In this document: in pieces, positions 25,306-35,239 of the stretch | Layout: every line of letters starts with the position of its first letter | Numbering within the stretch: position 1 is the stretch's first letter | Assembly (NCBI GenBank): GCA_019359545.1 | Contig: JAHHHB010000053.1 | Coordinates: 1 to 46,606 of the forward strand | DNA: 46,606 bases | Origin: Desmonostoc geniculatum HA4340-LM1 | Lineage (GTDB): Bacteria; Cyanobacteriota; Cyanobacteriia; Cyanobacteriales; Nostocaceae | Direction: 5' to 3' | Notes under the pieces: generated by a model | Seen by the model: only the letters and a program-made list of their open reading frames with translations | What the model was told of the DNA's origin: nothing | The model's database searches: none | Made by a program: the position numbers and the translations under genes

Positions 25306-28121
25306 ATAATCGCAATATTGCTGTTGTTCAAGGTAGGATTGCCGGATAAAGTAGCAATCTGTAGTGGTGCAGAACCCCCTAAGCTGCCATCAGCATCATA
25401 GAACAAAGCTCCATTTGTCGTATTGTAAATAAATCGCTGATTTGTCGTGTTTGCTGTTGTAATACCTGCACCGGAGCGAAAACGGTCTGAGGTGAGGGTG
25501 CCTGCGACTAATCCGCCACCAAAGCCGGCGGCAGATATCTGAATTTTATCGCCACCAGAGCCGCTGAAGCCATTAATCGTATCCAGGCGATCGCTTGGAG
25601 CTGTAAATCGGTAAGCATCTGCCCCATCATCTCCGGTGAGCGTATCATTTCCGCCACCACCAACCAGCAAGTCATTGCCAGTACCACCGATAAGTACATC
25701 GTTGCCGCCACCACCAGTGATTGTATCATTGCCCCCAGCCCCATTGAAGGTATCGTTGCCACTACCACCAGCGATCGAGTTGTTCCCAGTATCGCCAGTG
25801 AATACTCGTCCGAGATCGTTGAGCGTTAGACGGTAGTCTCCCGTAGCTCCCGAACCAGCGACATCGCCAACACCCGTGACAGCGCTGTGATTCGAGTTCG
25901 GGTTGAGGGACACGCCGACGTAGTATGTGCCCGCCTGACTAAATGTATAAGCCAAGTAGGAAAACTGGCTAGAGGCTTCACCCGGCGCGGCTCCATCGTT
26001 GTTGGCAGCGAGTTGTGTGCCGCTGGAGTTGAAAACCCTGAGGTAGGTGTTGAGGTTTGACCCATTGCGAGAATCCACATCAAATCCGACCCCCTGCCCA
26101 GCAGAGACCGTAAATTTAACCAAATCGACATCAATTTGTGGACTCATGGAATAGTCAGCGAATTGACCTAGTGTCTTGATATTCCCTGCGCGATTTTCAA
26201 CTTCAGCGATTGTGTCATCAGGGTCTTGACTTGGGCTGACGAACTTTGAGGTCAGGGTGTAGTTTGTGGAACCGTTAATTCCCTGAACGCGGGCAAAATA
26301 CCGCCCAGCCCCTAGTAGACGTGAGATACTTTCTGTTGGGGAATTCAAGACGTTTGATGTGGCTAAGATATCACCTGCATCGATCGCATTGTTGTTGTTG
26401 ACATCTTTGATCAGTGACAGCGATAAATCTTCGCCGGCAATGCCTGTTGTGTTCAGTGTGACTTCGTAAGCACTGGAAAGATCGAAGCGATAGAAGTCGT
26501 TGACATCGCTGGAGGCATCGAAGAATTGTTCGATGTAGTCCTGGAAAGTTTGGTTGGGTGGCGTCGCCCCAGTAATGGTTGCTAGTGAGCGAGCTGTACT
26601 TAAGGTATTCCCGGCATAATCTGACACCAGTCCCAGGTTGTAGGCGGACTGTTCACCATTACCAGTGGCGTGGATAAAGTACGTTCCTGCTGCTAAGTTG
26701 GCACTCAACGAGCCAACAGTAAACGGCGTAATTGTTTCACCAGCGTCGAGCCGCTGATTATTATTTAAGTCTCGGACAATTGACAGAGTTGGATTCTGGG
26801 TAGTTCTAGAGTAGTAGGGGTTATTAAATGCTGAAGCTGAGAGTCGCCCCGCAGCGGTCATTGTGAACTTGAAGTAATCAGAGAAATCACTCCCACTGAT
26901 GCCAAACCCATCACCAAAATTAAAGGGTGTCTCCCCAATTAAATTACCAAGCGATCAGGCTTTTGACAGATTGTTGTACCCCTGTGGATCGCCGGGAACA
27001 GCATCAAAGTCTGAATCGATATCCAGTTGATAGTTGGTATAAGCTCCGTTTTGCACCACTTGAACGTAATAAGTACCCGCCCCTAAGGTGGTTGAGAGCT
27101 GGTCGTCTCCTAAGTTCGAGGATGAAAGGAAAACTTCATCTGCTGAAATAAATCCGTCGTTGTTTGTGTCACGGGCGAGGCGTAAATTAGCATCGAAGGT
27201 TGGAGTTGGGAAGACAAAGGTATCGATGTCCAACCGTATATCAATAGGTGAGGTTTTATCCAGGGTGAATTTGTAGAGGTCGTTAGCATCTTCATAGGTC
27301 GGCAGCCCAGATGGGCCTCCTACCATATCGTATAAGCGACGACTTGTGCCGCTGACGTTGCCTAAGTCTCGTGCTGTGCCAGTAACTTCACCTGCGTAAT
27401 CAGTGACAATCCGGAGGGTGTACGGATCGGAGCCGTAAGTCTGGGTGTACCTGACGTAGTAAGTGCCAGCAGGGGCAGAGTAGCGATCGACATTGAGACC
27501 GTTGCCCACCGTACCGGAGGTCGTTCGCAATACGTTGCCATTGGAGTCGAGCAATTCCATCCTGGCCTGCAACCCACCAATATAGGTGAAATCCTTCATC
27601 CGCAGACTGATGGTACCAGGGGCTTCCATCGTGAACTTCACAACGTCAACGTTATCGCGGTAGTCGAGATAGTCTTCCCAGCTGATCTTGTTATAAGCTA
27701 AGTACTTACTGCTGGTTTGACCCCAACTGATGCCGATATCCCTTGCTGTCCCTAAGGTTGGGCCAGAATAGTCGTTGTACAGGTACAGCCCATAGTTCGT
27801 ACTCTTAGATGAATTATAGTTATGTACTTTTACGTGGTAGTACTGGTTGCCCTGTAGCGCAACGTTGATTGTCTCGCTCAAGTTGCCGCCCTGGGTACTA
27901 CTGGCAATTAGGTTGTAGTTTTGGTCGTAGATGTATAAGTCGGCGTCGGCTGATAAGCCATTTAGAGCTGCATAGAAAGTTGACGGCCCATAGAGAGTAT
28001 AGAATGCAAAGTAATCATCCAAATCGGTCGGACTCAGAGAATCACCAGTATAAAAGTTCTGTTCCAGATAAATGTCAGGAACAAACGTCGCTTGGTTGAA
28101 GGTATTATTAGGTTCTGCCAT
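25302..28121 (-). pseudogene. Secreted PPC-repeat/RTX protein split by an in-frame TGA
   Basis: One continuous 940-codon frame is interrupted by a single TGA at 26957-26955. Before it (388 residues) are pre-peptidase C-terminal (PPC) type beta-domains with repeated D-x-D-x-Y and ARDLG-type motifs. After it come further PPC domains, then RTX calcium-binding nonapeptides (GGSGNDTFNGAGGNDT, GGTGNDLLVGGGGND), then a C-terminal type I secretion-like region (ADGSLGGSAPLQIATLSG). The stop sits in YNNLSKA-stop-SLGNLIGE, which aligns with ARDLGNVSG and ARSLAT elsewhere in the same protein, so it most likely replaced an Arg CGA codon. Without read-through the product loses the RTX export signal. The frame past the stop is intact, so the lesion is recent. 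No RBS was assigned for the internal ATG at 26861. The 3' end abuts the tnpB remnant. Confidence 0.85.
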
Positions 28122-29465
28122 GAAAATAATTCTTAACTAAGTGTATAGAGAAAAAACAGAAACACTTCTAAAATTTCGCCAAATATACACAGATAACTTG
28201 TGAAAGTCTCCCAAGATTCTTGAGGAACCTGAAGGTAAGCTCATTTTCATACCTTTTTGATGTAGCAAAGGTTAAATTTTAATAACCTTTACAAATCACA
28301 CAAAACGCGATCGCCACATCAAGTAAATACTTGAAATTATTGCCATATCAGGAGTTGAAAATTAGCGAGGATCTTCTAGCTAACTACCGAATGTACGGTA
28401 TAAGTCAGAAACTTAAATCATAGCCATTGGGAATTTTATTTTAATATCAAGTTAACTGCTAGCCAAGTCAAATGTTTTCTTAGTGGCTATTAAAATCTTC
28501 ATTGAAGATTTGCAGAATTCGAGAGACAGCATCAATTAAAAATGACCTTTATTGTTACTGTTTAGGCACAAATTTTTGACAAATATCTGACAAAGCAACT
28601 AAGTAGAACGGTGTAAATAATTAAAGGTTTGTAGTGTTCGCGTAGCGTCTCGCAGAGAGGACTTTAGTCCTCTAATAAGGACTGAAGTCCTTACTACGAA
28701 CTAAATACCAAAGTTTTTACATTACTTCACATAGTTTGGTTTTTTCAAGTCGTTCTACTTAGATGGGAGAATCCTTAGAAAATCCTTTGCTTCTAGAAGC
28801 AAGACAACATCTCGATATTTTTTATCGAACAGAATTCAGGAGTCAGAATTCATTCTGAATTTTGACCGAAAAAGCGGATAGCGCAGCGTCTCGTAGAGAA
28901 GGAGTACAATCAGTGGTGGGTCTGAATCCCCGACTGTAAGCGTTGCGTAAAGCCTTCTCTACGAGACGCACTCGCGTTCGGCATGGCAACGCTATGAGCG
29001 AGTTTTCGAGCGTCGCGTCAAGATTGCAGAATTCTGAATTCTGAATTCTGCATTCTTCTTCAACAGATCTTTGTGAGGGGATAATATTGTTCTAATTAGT
29101 TCCTTTTTTTCTAGAATCAATATATTTTGTACATTTGTAGCGCGCAGCTGTGCTACCTTACGTTCGCGGAGTGTCCCGCAGAGATGGGATGTTTTTTTAT
29201 TGGAAGTCCCTAAGATGCAGTGGCGAATTCCAGAAATGAGCTAGTACCGCTGGGCGGAAGTCAAAAGTCAAAAGGAGCCAGTGCGTTGGGCAGCTCTGCC
29301 GACTTTTACTCCTTCTCTATGAGAGGGTACGCGAAGAAAGAAGCAACTGGCGTTCAAAAGAATTGTATTCCCGGCTTTTGCACCATTTTGTAGACGCAAA
29401 GCGGCTTCCCCCAGGGTATGGTAGGTTTATTTATACCGTGCTGTACTAAATAAGAGCTATTTCTG
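28122..29465. other. Long gene-free region rich in small repeats
   Basis: About 1.3 kb shows no gene. 28631-28703 holds paired hairpins AGGACTTTAGTCCT and AAGGACTGAAGTCCTT. 28875-28900 and 28950-28990 carry inverted copies of a GCGTCTCGTAGAGAAGG repeat, with related sequence at 28638, 29160 and 29308. STRR pieces of AGAATTC type lie at 28826-28860 and 29030-29057. The stretch looks like a sink for small palindromic repeats. Confidence 0.6.
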
Positions 29466-29494
29466 CTAAAATTCTTACAGTGTAAGAATTTTAG
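29466..29494. promoter_or_regulatory. Perfect 14-bp inverted repeat, possible operator
   Basis: CTAAAATTCTTACA (29466-29479) and TGTAAGAATTTTAG (29481-29494) are perfect reverse complements around a single G. It lies about 400 bp upstream of the BY-kinase-type gene. The core TTCTTACA/TGTAAGAA also occurs at 1668-1698 next to the first tnpB remnant, so a transposon-end origin is an alternative to a regulator-binding site. No T-run follows on either strand that would make it a clear terminator. Confidence 0.45.
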
Positions 29495-29894
29495 TGCTGT
29501 TGAAAAAACACCCAAATCTATTATGATTTAAAGATTTTTATCCAAATGTTTTTTAGATTACAAGTTAAAAAAATAACTTTGCCAACTATTAGTAATGTGC
29601 TAAATGACAGCAGCAAATAGTTGAATATTTCAGAAAAATAATTAATTTTTTATCAAGATTTTTCTTATTTAAATGAAGATTTGTTGAAAGTTTGTTCTTC
29701 TAGTACTGATTGAAAATTTATAGGCATGAATTGATGAACATGAAAACGTTAGTTGACATAATATTATCCGAAGTGGGTGAAATTTTGAAACAATAATTAC
29801 GTATTTTATTATATCTTTAGGTGTAAAAAATCATTTCAAAAATGTTTCTCCCAATCTGCCAAATATATTCTTTCGATATTAGAGGAGTTTGATA

Positions 29895-32063
29895 GTGGTT
29901 AAGACTAGTCTGAATCAAGACCAACAAGTTATCACCTCAGCAAAAAGCCGGGTTGACATCAGACAAATACCTACTATTTTGCTTCGTCAACGCTTTGTGA
30001 TTTTGGGGGTTTCTTGTGTAGTCATGTCAGTTGCCAGCTTCTTCGCTGTAACTACCAAATCTAGTTATCAAAGCGACATGCAGATATTGGTAAGTTCCAA
30101 TTTATCTCAAGGCGGACAGTCAAATAATATCCCAGAACAGGCAGACACTACAGTTGTTGATTACAGTACTCAGATCAAACTCATGCTGAGTTCTAAGCTA
30201 CTTCAGAAAGCTGTAGATATACTTCATTCTGATTATCCTGATATTACCTTAGAATATATCAAAGGTCAAAAAGAATACAACAAAAAACCACCTCTGGAAG
30301 TTACTAAAGAAGAGGCAAATACAGGAGCTAATGAAGTTTTTAGTCAAGTATTTGAAGTTTCCTTTAATGATGACGATCCAGTTAAAGCACAAAGAATACT
30401 TCAAGCTTTACAGAAAGTCTATCAAAATTACAACACAGAACAACAAAAAGAGCGTTTAAATCGGGGACTGGCTTTTGTGAATACCCGCCTACCCGAAATC
30501 AAAAAAGAGGTTAGTCAAGCTGATAAAAATTTAGAACAGTTTCGCAAGAAACATAATTTAGTCGATCCGGAAACACAAAGTAAAATCCTGCTACAATCTT
30601 TGGCTGAAATTCAACAACAGCTGCAAACCACTCGCGCCCAGCTTCAAGATGTAAACGCTCGCTACGATAGCCTCGAACAACAAATAGCATCTTATTCTCA
30701 AGAAAATACCAAAATTTCTTCTCGTTTAAATCAGTCAAGCCGCTATCAAACACTATTAAATGAGATTCAAAAAACTGAGTTAGCGCTGGCTAAGGAAAGG
30801 TTACGTTATACAGATGATTATCCATCAGTAGAAAAACTCAAACAGCAACGCCAAAATCAATTATCACTATTACGGCAAGAAGTAAAAAATATTACTACTG
30901 GGAGCAAAGGAGAACAACTCTTAAAAGCGCAGACAGAGGGAGTTGATCCCAACCTAGTAGACGAATTAATTCTGCTACAGACAAATGTTTTAGGATTAAC
31001 TGCTAATGAAAAAAGTTTAGTGCAATCAGAACAGCGACTTCGTTCTGAATTAAGCAAATATCCAAACCTAACAGCAGAATATAATCGTCTGCGACAAAAG
31101 GTAGAAACTAATCATAAAACCCTGGAACAACTGGTTCAGGCACAACAGTCCTTAGGGATGAAAATTTCTCAGGAAGGATATAACTGGCAAGTTTTGGAAG
31201 AACCTGGTTTGGGTACTTATGTAGGGAATAGCAAATTATTATATTTACTTGGGGGAGGAGTAATTGGACCGATTTTAGGTATTTTAATAGCCCTGATTTT
31301 GTCAAAGTTAAATGACACTATTTATAGTCCGGCAGATATAAATAAATTGACAAATCTGCGTGTACTGGGAACAGTGCCAAAATTGCGATCGCCTCATAGC
31401 AAAAAGCGTCTTTTAAATCTGTCTCGGAATCAGCAACGAAGTTTAGCTCCTGCTATGGTAGATCCCAGCGCCAAGTTGCCTGTCCATGAAACTTTGGACA
31501 TGATCTACCAAAACATTAAAATATTAAAATATCCCTTACCCTTCAAGTCATTGATGTTGACTTCAGCACTACCAGGGGAAGGAAAGACAACCTTAGTATT
31601 AGGGCTAGTGGCTAGTGCTACCCGGATGCATCGACGGGTGTTAGTAATTGATGCTAATTTGCAGAATCCTAGCTTGCATAAAACCTTAGAACTTTCCAAT
31701 GATTGGGGACTATCTCTGTTATTAGTTGATGAGACAACTAGCCATTTTCAAGATTACATTCAGCCAATTCATCCCTTCATTGACATTTTGACTGCTGGCC
31801 CTGTTCCCGAAGATAGAGTGAAGCTGCTAAGTTCTCAGAGAATGAAAGAACTAATTGAATTGTTTGAAGAAAAGTATGACTTAGTACTGATAGATGCTCC
31901 ATCAATTTTAGCCACGGTTGATGCCAGAATTATCGCATCTTTTTGCAATGCGATCGTGATGGTAGAGCGTATGGGGAAAGTAAAGCAAACTCAATTGATT
32001 CAAGCTATTGAAATTTTGAGTAAATTGAATTTAATTGGAATTATTGCTAATGAAGTGAAATAG
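29895..32063 (+). CDS. Polysaccharide co-polymerase / BY-kinase-type protein (Wzc-like)
   Basis: About 722 residues in the layout of Wzc/CapAB-type proteins that govern chain length and export of exopolysaccharide at the inner membrane. The Wzz region comes first, with a membrane helix near 38-58 (FVILGVSCVVMSVASFFAV). A long periplasmic coiled coil follows (about 175-430), then a second helix near 447-470 (LLYLLGGGVIGPILGILIALIL). The cytoplasmic kinase-like domain has Walker A LPGEGKTT near 560, a Walker A' variant VLVIDANLQNP (more often DADLR.P) and Walker B YDLVLIDAPS. There is no tyrosine-rich tail. AGGAG at 29883-29887 is 7 bases before the GTG at 29895, so I prefer that start over the TTG at 29889. 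No glycan cluster adjoins. Confidence 0.87.
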   Translation: MVKTSLNQDQQVITSAKSRVDIRQIPTILLRQRFVILGVSCVVMSVASFFAVTTKSSYQSDMQILVSSNLSQGGQSNNIPEQADTTVVDYSTQIKLMLSSKLLQKAVDILHSDYPDITLEYIKGQKEYNKKPPLEVTKEEANTGANEVFSQVFEVSFNDDDPVKAQRILQALQKVYQNYNTEQQKERLNRGLAFVNTRLPEIKKEVSQADKNLEQFRKKHNLVDPETQSKILLQSLAEIQQQLQTTRAQLQDVNARYDSLEQQIASYSQENTKISSRLNQSSRYQTLLNEIQKTELALAKERLRYTDDYPSVEKLKQQRQNQLSLLRQEVKNITTGSKGEQLLKAQTEGVDPNLVDELILLQTNVLGLTANEKSLVQSEQRLRSELSKYPNLTAEYNRLRQKVETNHKTLEQLVQAQQSLGMKISQEGYNWQVLEEPGLGTYVGNSKLLYLLGGGVIGPILGILIALILSKLNDTIYSPADINKLTNLRVLGTVPKLRSPHSKKRLLNLSRNQQRSLAPAMVDPSAKLPVHETLDMIYQNIKILKYPLPFKSLMLTSALPGEGKTTLVLGLVASATRMHRRVLVIDANLQNPSLHKTLELSNDWGLSLLLVDETTSHFQDYIQPIHPFIDILTAGPVPEDRVKLLSSQRMKELIELFEEKYDLVLIDAPSILATVDARIIASFCNAIVMVERMGKVKQTQLIQAIEILSKLNLIGIIANEVK

Positions 32064-32166
32064 GATAGCAAGGAACAGGCTGGTCTTGGGGAGACCCAAG
32101 ATCCCCCTGCTTCTTGTTCACCGCAAAGCGTCTACAGCTAAAACCGCCACTTTACCTTTTCGCAAA

Positions 32167-32260
32167 CAGGACTTACGCAAGACATGACCGAAAACCTTAT
32201 TCTTACGTAGCGGTAATTCATGAATTACCGCTACTTTCGTTATCTTTTGCGTAAGTCCTG
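32167..32260. mobile_element. MITE-A copy 3 (94 bp)
   Basis: The ends are CAGGACTTACGC and GCGTAAGTCCTG. GCAAA is duplicated at 32162-32166 and 32261-32265. The central palindrome (32207-32234) differs from copies 1 and 4 at two positions per arm, and both changes are mirrored in the other arm. Confidence 0.88.
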
Positions 32261-32281
32261 GCAAAATCAAAAATCTCAAAT

Positions 32282-33268
32282 TCAGACGCTTACTTTTGTT
32301 AATTCCACTTCCCGCCGCCTGGGTACTTCATGAATCATGAAATCATAAGCCATGTCAGTACGAGGAAAAATTGCACGGGCTTCCTGAAGCAGATCTTTTA
32401 ACTCTAGGTTATTTCCAGGAGCATAGCGGGGACTAAAATGGGTCATAATCAGCCGATGTGCCCCAGCCGCTAAAGCTGTTTGGGCTGCCATTGTGCTTGT
32501 AGAATGTAATCGCTGAAAAGCCATGTCTGCATCTTGATGGGCAAAGGTGGCTTCGTGAATTAATACATCTGCATCATCAGCTAATTCCACTGCGCCATCA
32601 CAATAAATTGTGTCTGTACAATAGGCAAGTTTGCGACCAATTTCTGTAGGACCGCACAATTCGACGCCATGAATCACGCGTCCATCCTCAAGGGTTACTG
32701 TTTCACCGCGCTTGAGTTGACCGTAAACGCGACCGGGAGGAATTTGCAAAGCTTTGGCTTTTTCGATATCAAAGCGACCTGTGCGGTCTTTTTCGGCTAC
32801 GCGATAGCCGAAAGCTGTAATCCGGTGATGTAAATTACCGCAGCTTACTGTGAAATCATCGTCTTCATAAATCACCCCTGGACGGACGGCATGGACTTTA
32901 ATGGGATAGGAAAAGTGTGTGTGAGATAAACGCGAGGCGGCTTGAATGTATTCATTTAATCCAGGTGGCCCATAGATGTCAATTCGTTCTACATTGCCAG
33001 CCAAGCCGCAAGTAGCAAGAAGTCCCATCAAGCCAAAAATGTGGTCGCCGTGCATGTGGGTGATAAAAATTCGGGACAGTTGGCTGATTTTTAGTTCACT
33101 CCGCAAAATTTGATGCTGAGTGCCTTCACCACAGTCAAATAACCACAGTTCCGCCCTTTGGGGTAATCTCAGGGCGATGCTGGAAACATTGCGCGATCGC
33201 GTGGGTACACCGGAACTCGTCCCTAAGAATGTTATCTGCACAGCTTCTTTAGTCTTCCTATTGCTCAA
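32282..33268 (-). CDS. rnz: Ribonuclease Z (tRNA 3' endonuclease)
   Basis: This 328-residue protein removes 3' trailers from tRNA precursors. It is a metallo-beta-lactamase-fold, zinc-dependent endonuclease that works as a dimer. FLGTSSGVPT opens the fold. The metal motif THMHGDHIFGL gives H71, H73, D75 and H76. HEATFAHQD and THFSPRY carry the later metal ligands, and the substrate-binding exosite region lies near GRVYGQLKRG. The length is typical of the short RNase Z class. The start MSNRKTKEAVQITFLGT leaves about ten residues before the first strand, which is normal. It is divergent from the methyltransferase gene and intact. Confidence 0.95.
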   Translation of the reverse strand: MSNRKTKEAVQITFLGTSSGVPTRSRNVSSIALRLPQRAELWLFDCGEGTQHQILRSELKISQLSRIFITHMHGDHIFGLMGLLATCGLAGNVERIDIYGPPGLNEYIQAASRLSHTHFSYPIKVHAVRPGVIYEDDDFTVSCGNLHHRITAFGYRVAEKDRTGRFDIEKAKALQIPPGRVYGQLKRGETVTLEDGRVIHGVELCGPTEIGRKLAYCTDTIYCDGAVELADDADVLIHEATFAHQDADMAFQRLHSTSTMAAQTALAAGAHRLIMTHFSPRYAPGNNLELKDLLQEARAIFPRTDMAYDFMIHEVPRRREVELTKVSV

Positions 33269-33354
33269 TTTGCAGCTCTATGTTTCTATAGTGGCACGGT
33301 TGATGAACAAAATACTTTTTAGAGCCAACACTTTGACCAATTTACGAGATAGGG

Positions 33355-33388
33355 GAAAAGGGACTGGGGATTAGGGATTGGGGACTGG
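33355..33388. repeat. Short STRR tract
   Basis: GGGGACTGGGGATTAGGG-type units lie between the divergent rnz and methyltransferase genes. Confidence 0.6.
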
Positions 33389-33442
33389 GTTTTCATACCG
33401 CTTGACTCGTAAACATTATGGAAGAGGCTACTTTATAGAATT

Positions 33443-34240
33443 ATGAGCAGAAATTCAATAGATAATCGCAAAAAATTGGTTGCTCTCAGACACACTCATT
33501 TTCAGCAACATTTACCTCTAAATCAGCAGCTGATTGATTTAGTCGGGGATATAGGTAGTCATGCTTTTTTAACAAACCCTGCCTCTCACAACCTTTTTAT
33601 CTACCTGACAGACTACGTAAGGGCTGTTTTGGAGTATTGGTTTGGGGTAAGTTCGGATCAAATACGCGTTCTTGATTGGGGGTGTGGTAAGGGACATATT
33701 TCTTTTCTGATGCGTGAAATGGGTTTTCAAATTACTAGTTGTGATGTCCACGACGGTGATGATTCAGCTTTTGGTCAGATTACACCAATCATCGAAAAAG
33801 CATCTCTAAAAGTTGTCACCCTAGAACATCCCTATTTACTTCCCTTCAGCGATGCAAGCTTCGATGTTGTCTTAAGTTTTGGAGTTCTTGAACACGTTCC
33901 CAATGACCTGGCTTCTCTTGGTGAGATTCATCGAGTCTTGAAACCATCAGGTCTTTTGTTGTGTTTTTTCCTTCCTTACTACCTGTCTTGGACTCAGCAT
34001 TTAGCCCATTTACGGGGAGACTTTTACCACGATCGCCTGTATTCCAAAAAAATGGTAAAACACCTCCTCAAGCAAACTAATTTTGAACTCCTTGACCTTT
34101 GGCATAGACAAATTTTACCTAAAAATAGTATTTCCTATGGGAAATACCACATTTTTGAATCTGTAGATCAATGGTTAACTAAAAATACACCGTTTAAATA
34201 TACTGCAACTAATATTGAGTTTGTCGCTGTTAAAAGTTAA
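33443..34240 (+). CDS. Class I SAM-dependent methyltransferase
   Basis: This 265-residue protein has a Methyltransf_11-type fold in the middle: motif I VLDWGCGKGHISFLM (about 73-87), acidic residue after beta-2 in SCDVHDGDD, motif post-I/II FDVVLSFGVLEHVPND, and motif III RVLKPSGLLLCFFLPYYLSW. The N-terminal 60 residues (HFQQHLPLNQQLIDLVGD) are helical and not recognised. The sequence does not reveal the acceptor molecule; many relatives work on lipids, quinones or glycan-building blocks. The neighbouring gene is the divergent rnz, with no visible functional link. Start ATG at 33443. Confidence 0.85.
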   Translation: MSRNSIDNRKKLVALRHTHFQQHLPLNQQLIDLVGDIGSHAFLTNPASHNLFIYLTDYVRAVLEYWFGVSSDQIRVLDWGCGKGHISFLMREMGFQITSCDVHDGDDSAFGQITPIIEKASLKVVTLEHPYLLPFSDASFDVVLSFGVLEHVPNDLASLGEIHRVLKPSGLLLCFFLPYYLSWTQHLAHLRGDFYHDRLYSKKMVKHLLKQTNFELLDLWHRQILPKNSISYGKYHIFESVDQWLTKNTPFKYTATNIEFVAVKS

Positions 34241-34247
34241 TATACTA

Positions 34248-34440
34248 ACGGCAAGAAGTAAGGAGTAAGGAGTAAGGAGTAGGGAATCAGTGTTTTGGAA
34301 CTATAGGTCGTTTTTTCACGCAATCAAATAGGAGTCCTATACCAATTGGAAAAATCTTTGTGACAGATAGATTCACGCAAGTCACACCCAGAAGGCAATT
34401 CCCAATCCAAAATCTAAAATCTAAAATCCAAAATTGTCTG
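34248..34440. repeat. STRR pieces and dispersed repeat
   Basis: AGTAAGG units (34256-34283) and AATCTAAA / AATCCAAA units (34396-34435) flank a stretch beginning CTATACCAATTGGAAAAATC, which resembles sequence near 24742-24770. Non-coding. Confidence 0.65.
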
Positions 34441-34447
34441 ACCATTG

Positions 34448-34819
34448 TTATAGTTGATTTTGCCAATAAGCTAGTCGGGTTTGAAGGATGTTGACATGGA
34501 TAACATGTCGTTCGACTAAAGTTTTGAGTTCTCGCGCTCTTGCAGTACAATTTTGTTTATAAGCTAGTGCCTGACGAACTCGGTCTTCACGAGAATTTTT
34601 TGAGGCAATTTGAATTTCTTTTTCCCAAGCGATCGCCAAAGCTTGGACGCGATCGTAATCTTTTTGCAGAATTTGTTTTGCTGTATTCGACTCAGCAATA
34701 GCCTGATGTAAAGTTTGAATATAATCACTCCAGGTATCTGCTAATGGCTCAGCATTTTGGCCATTTTCGGAATATGAAGGTGATTGGATTTGGGTAAATA
34801 AGTGATTTAACTCTACCAT
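34448..34819 (-). CDS. Small helical protein, PspA/IM30-like segment
   Basis: This 123-residue protein is predicted almost wholly alpha-helical and charged from about residue 35. The stretch AKQILQKDYDRVQALAIAWE, then REDRVRQALAYKQNCTARARELK, then RLAYWQNQL, has the spacing of the central helices of PspA/Vipp1 (QKDYDKAQ...W...A...A...REALERRKSY...A..LK..L). It lacks the N-terminal amphipathic helix and about half the length of PspA. It may be a short PspA-domain protein of unknown role or a coincidental coiled coil. It has no signal peptide. Intact start at 34819. Confidence 0.5.
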   Translation of the reverse strand: MVELNHLFTQIQSPSYSENGQNAEPLADTWSDYIQTLHQAIAESNTAKQILQKDYDRVQALAIAWEKEIQIASKNSREDRVRQALAYKQNCTARARELKTLVERHVIHVNILQTRLAYWQNQL

Positions 34820-35184
34820 GTTTTTACCCCGGTTAATAATTCTTTGACTTAAGATTAGCGACTTTTACATAAGTTGGTAATCTTGTTATTCAGCATATAA
34901 AGAACTAATTAGCCAATTCATTAGCTTTTGCTGACAATTTAATTACAGAGTTGAGAAGAAAAAATTAGAGGTTTCTGAAGCGAGTTATTTCCAAAAAATA
35001 CGTGCATTTTAGGTAGGTGAATCAAATTTGTGGTTCATGTTGCATAGAAATTGCGTATATAGTAAGGCGGGGAGTAGGGAGTAGGCGAGATGAGGGAGGT
35101 GAGGGAGATGAGGGAGATGAGGAAAATAACTAATGACTAATGACTAATGACTAATGACTAATGACCAATGACCAATGACAAACA
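34820..35184. other. Intergenic region with STRR tract
   Basis: 34820-35060 is AT-rich with no feature I can name. 35065-35180 is STRR: GGGAGTA, GAGGGAGAT, then about eight TAATGAC / CAATGAC units that end just before the terminator at 35186. No gene seen. Confidence 0.65.
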
Positions 35185-35185
35185 T

Positions 35186-35209
35186 AAAAAAACCTCCCTT
35201 ACCGGGAGG
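35186..35209 (-). terminator. Intrinsic terminator of the seven-repeat membrane protein gene
   Basis: On the minus strand CCTCCC (35209-35204) pairs with GGGAGG (35198-35193) around GGTAA and is followed at once by seven T. It lies about 30 bp after the stop codon of the 35240-38359 gene. This is the clearest terminator in the window. Confidence 0.9.
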
Positions 35210-35239
35210 CTGAAAATTTAGCGGAGACAACTTGTAAAC

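Noticed and set aside
25301..25836. Plus-strand Pro/Ser-rich open frame
   Set aside because: It is the antisense shadow of the RTX nonapeptide repeats.
25302..28121. Two separate secreted-protein genes (388 and 519 residues)
   Set aside because: They lie in the same frame, separated by one TGA, with coding-quality sequence on both sides of it and no ribosome binding site before the second ATG. One split gene explains it better.
28913..28945. Another IS200/IS605 right end (TGGGTCTGAATCCCCGAC)
   Set aside because: It resembles such ends, but no partner hairpin or tnpB sequence is nearby, so it is not supported as an element.
29753..29783. TTGACA-based sigma-70 promoter for the BY-kinase-type gene
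   Set aside because: TTGACA is present at 29753, but no acceptable -10 hexamer lies 16-18 bases downstream.
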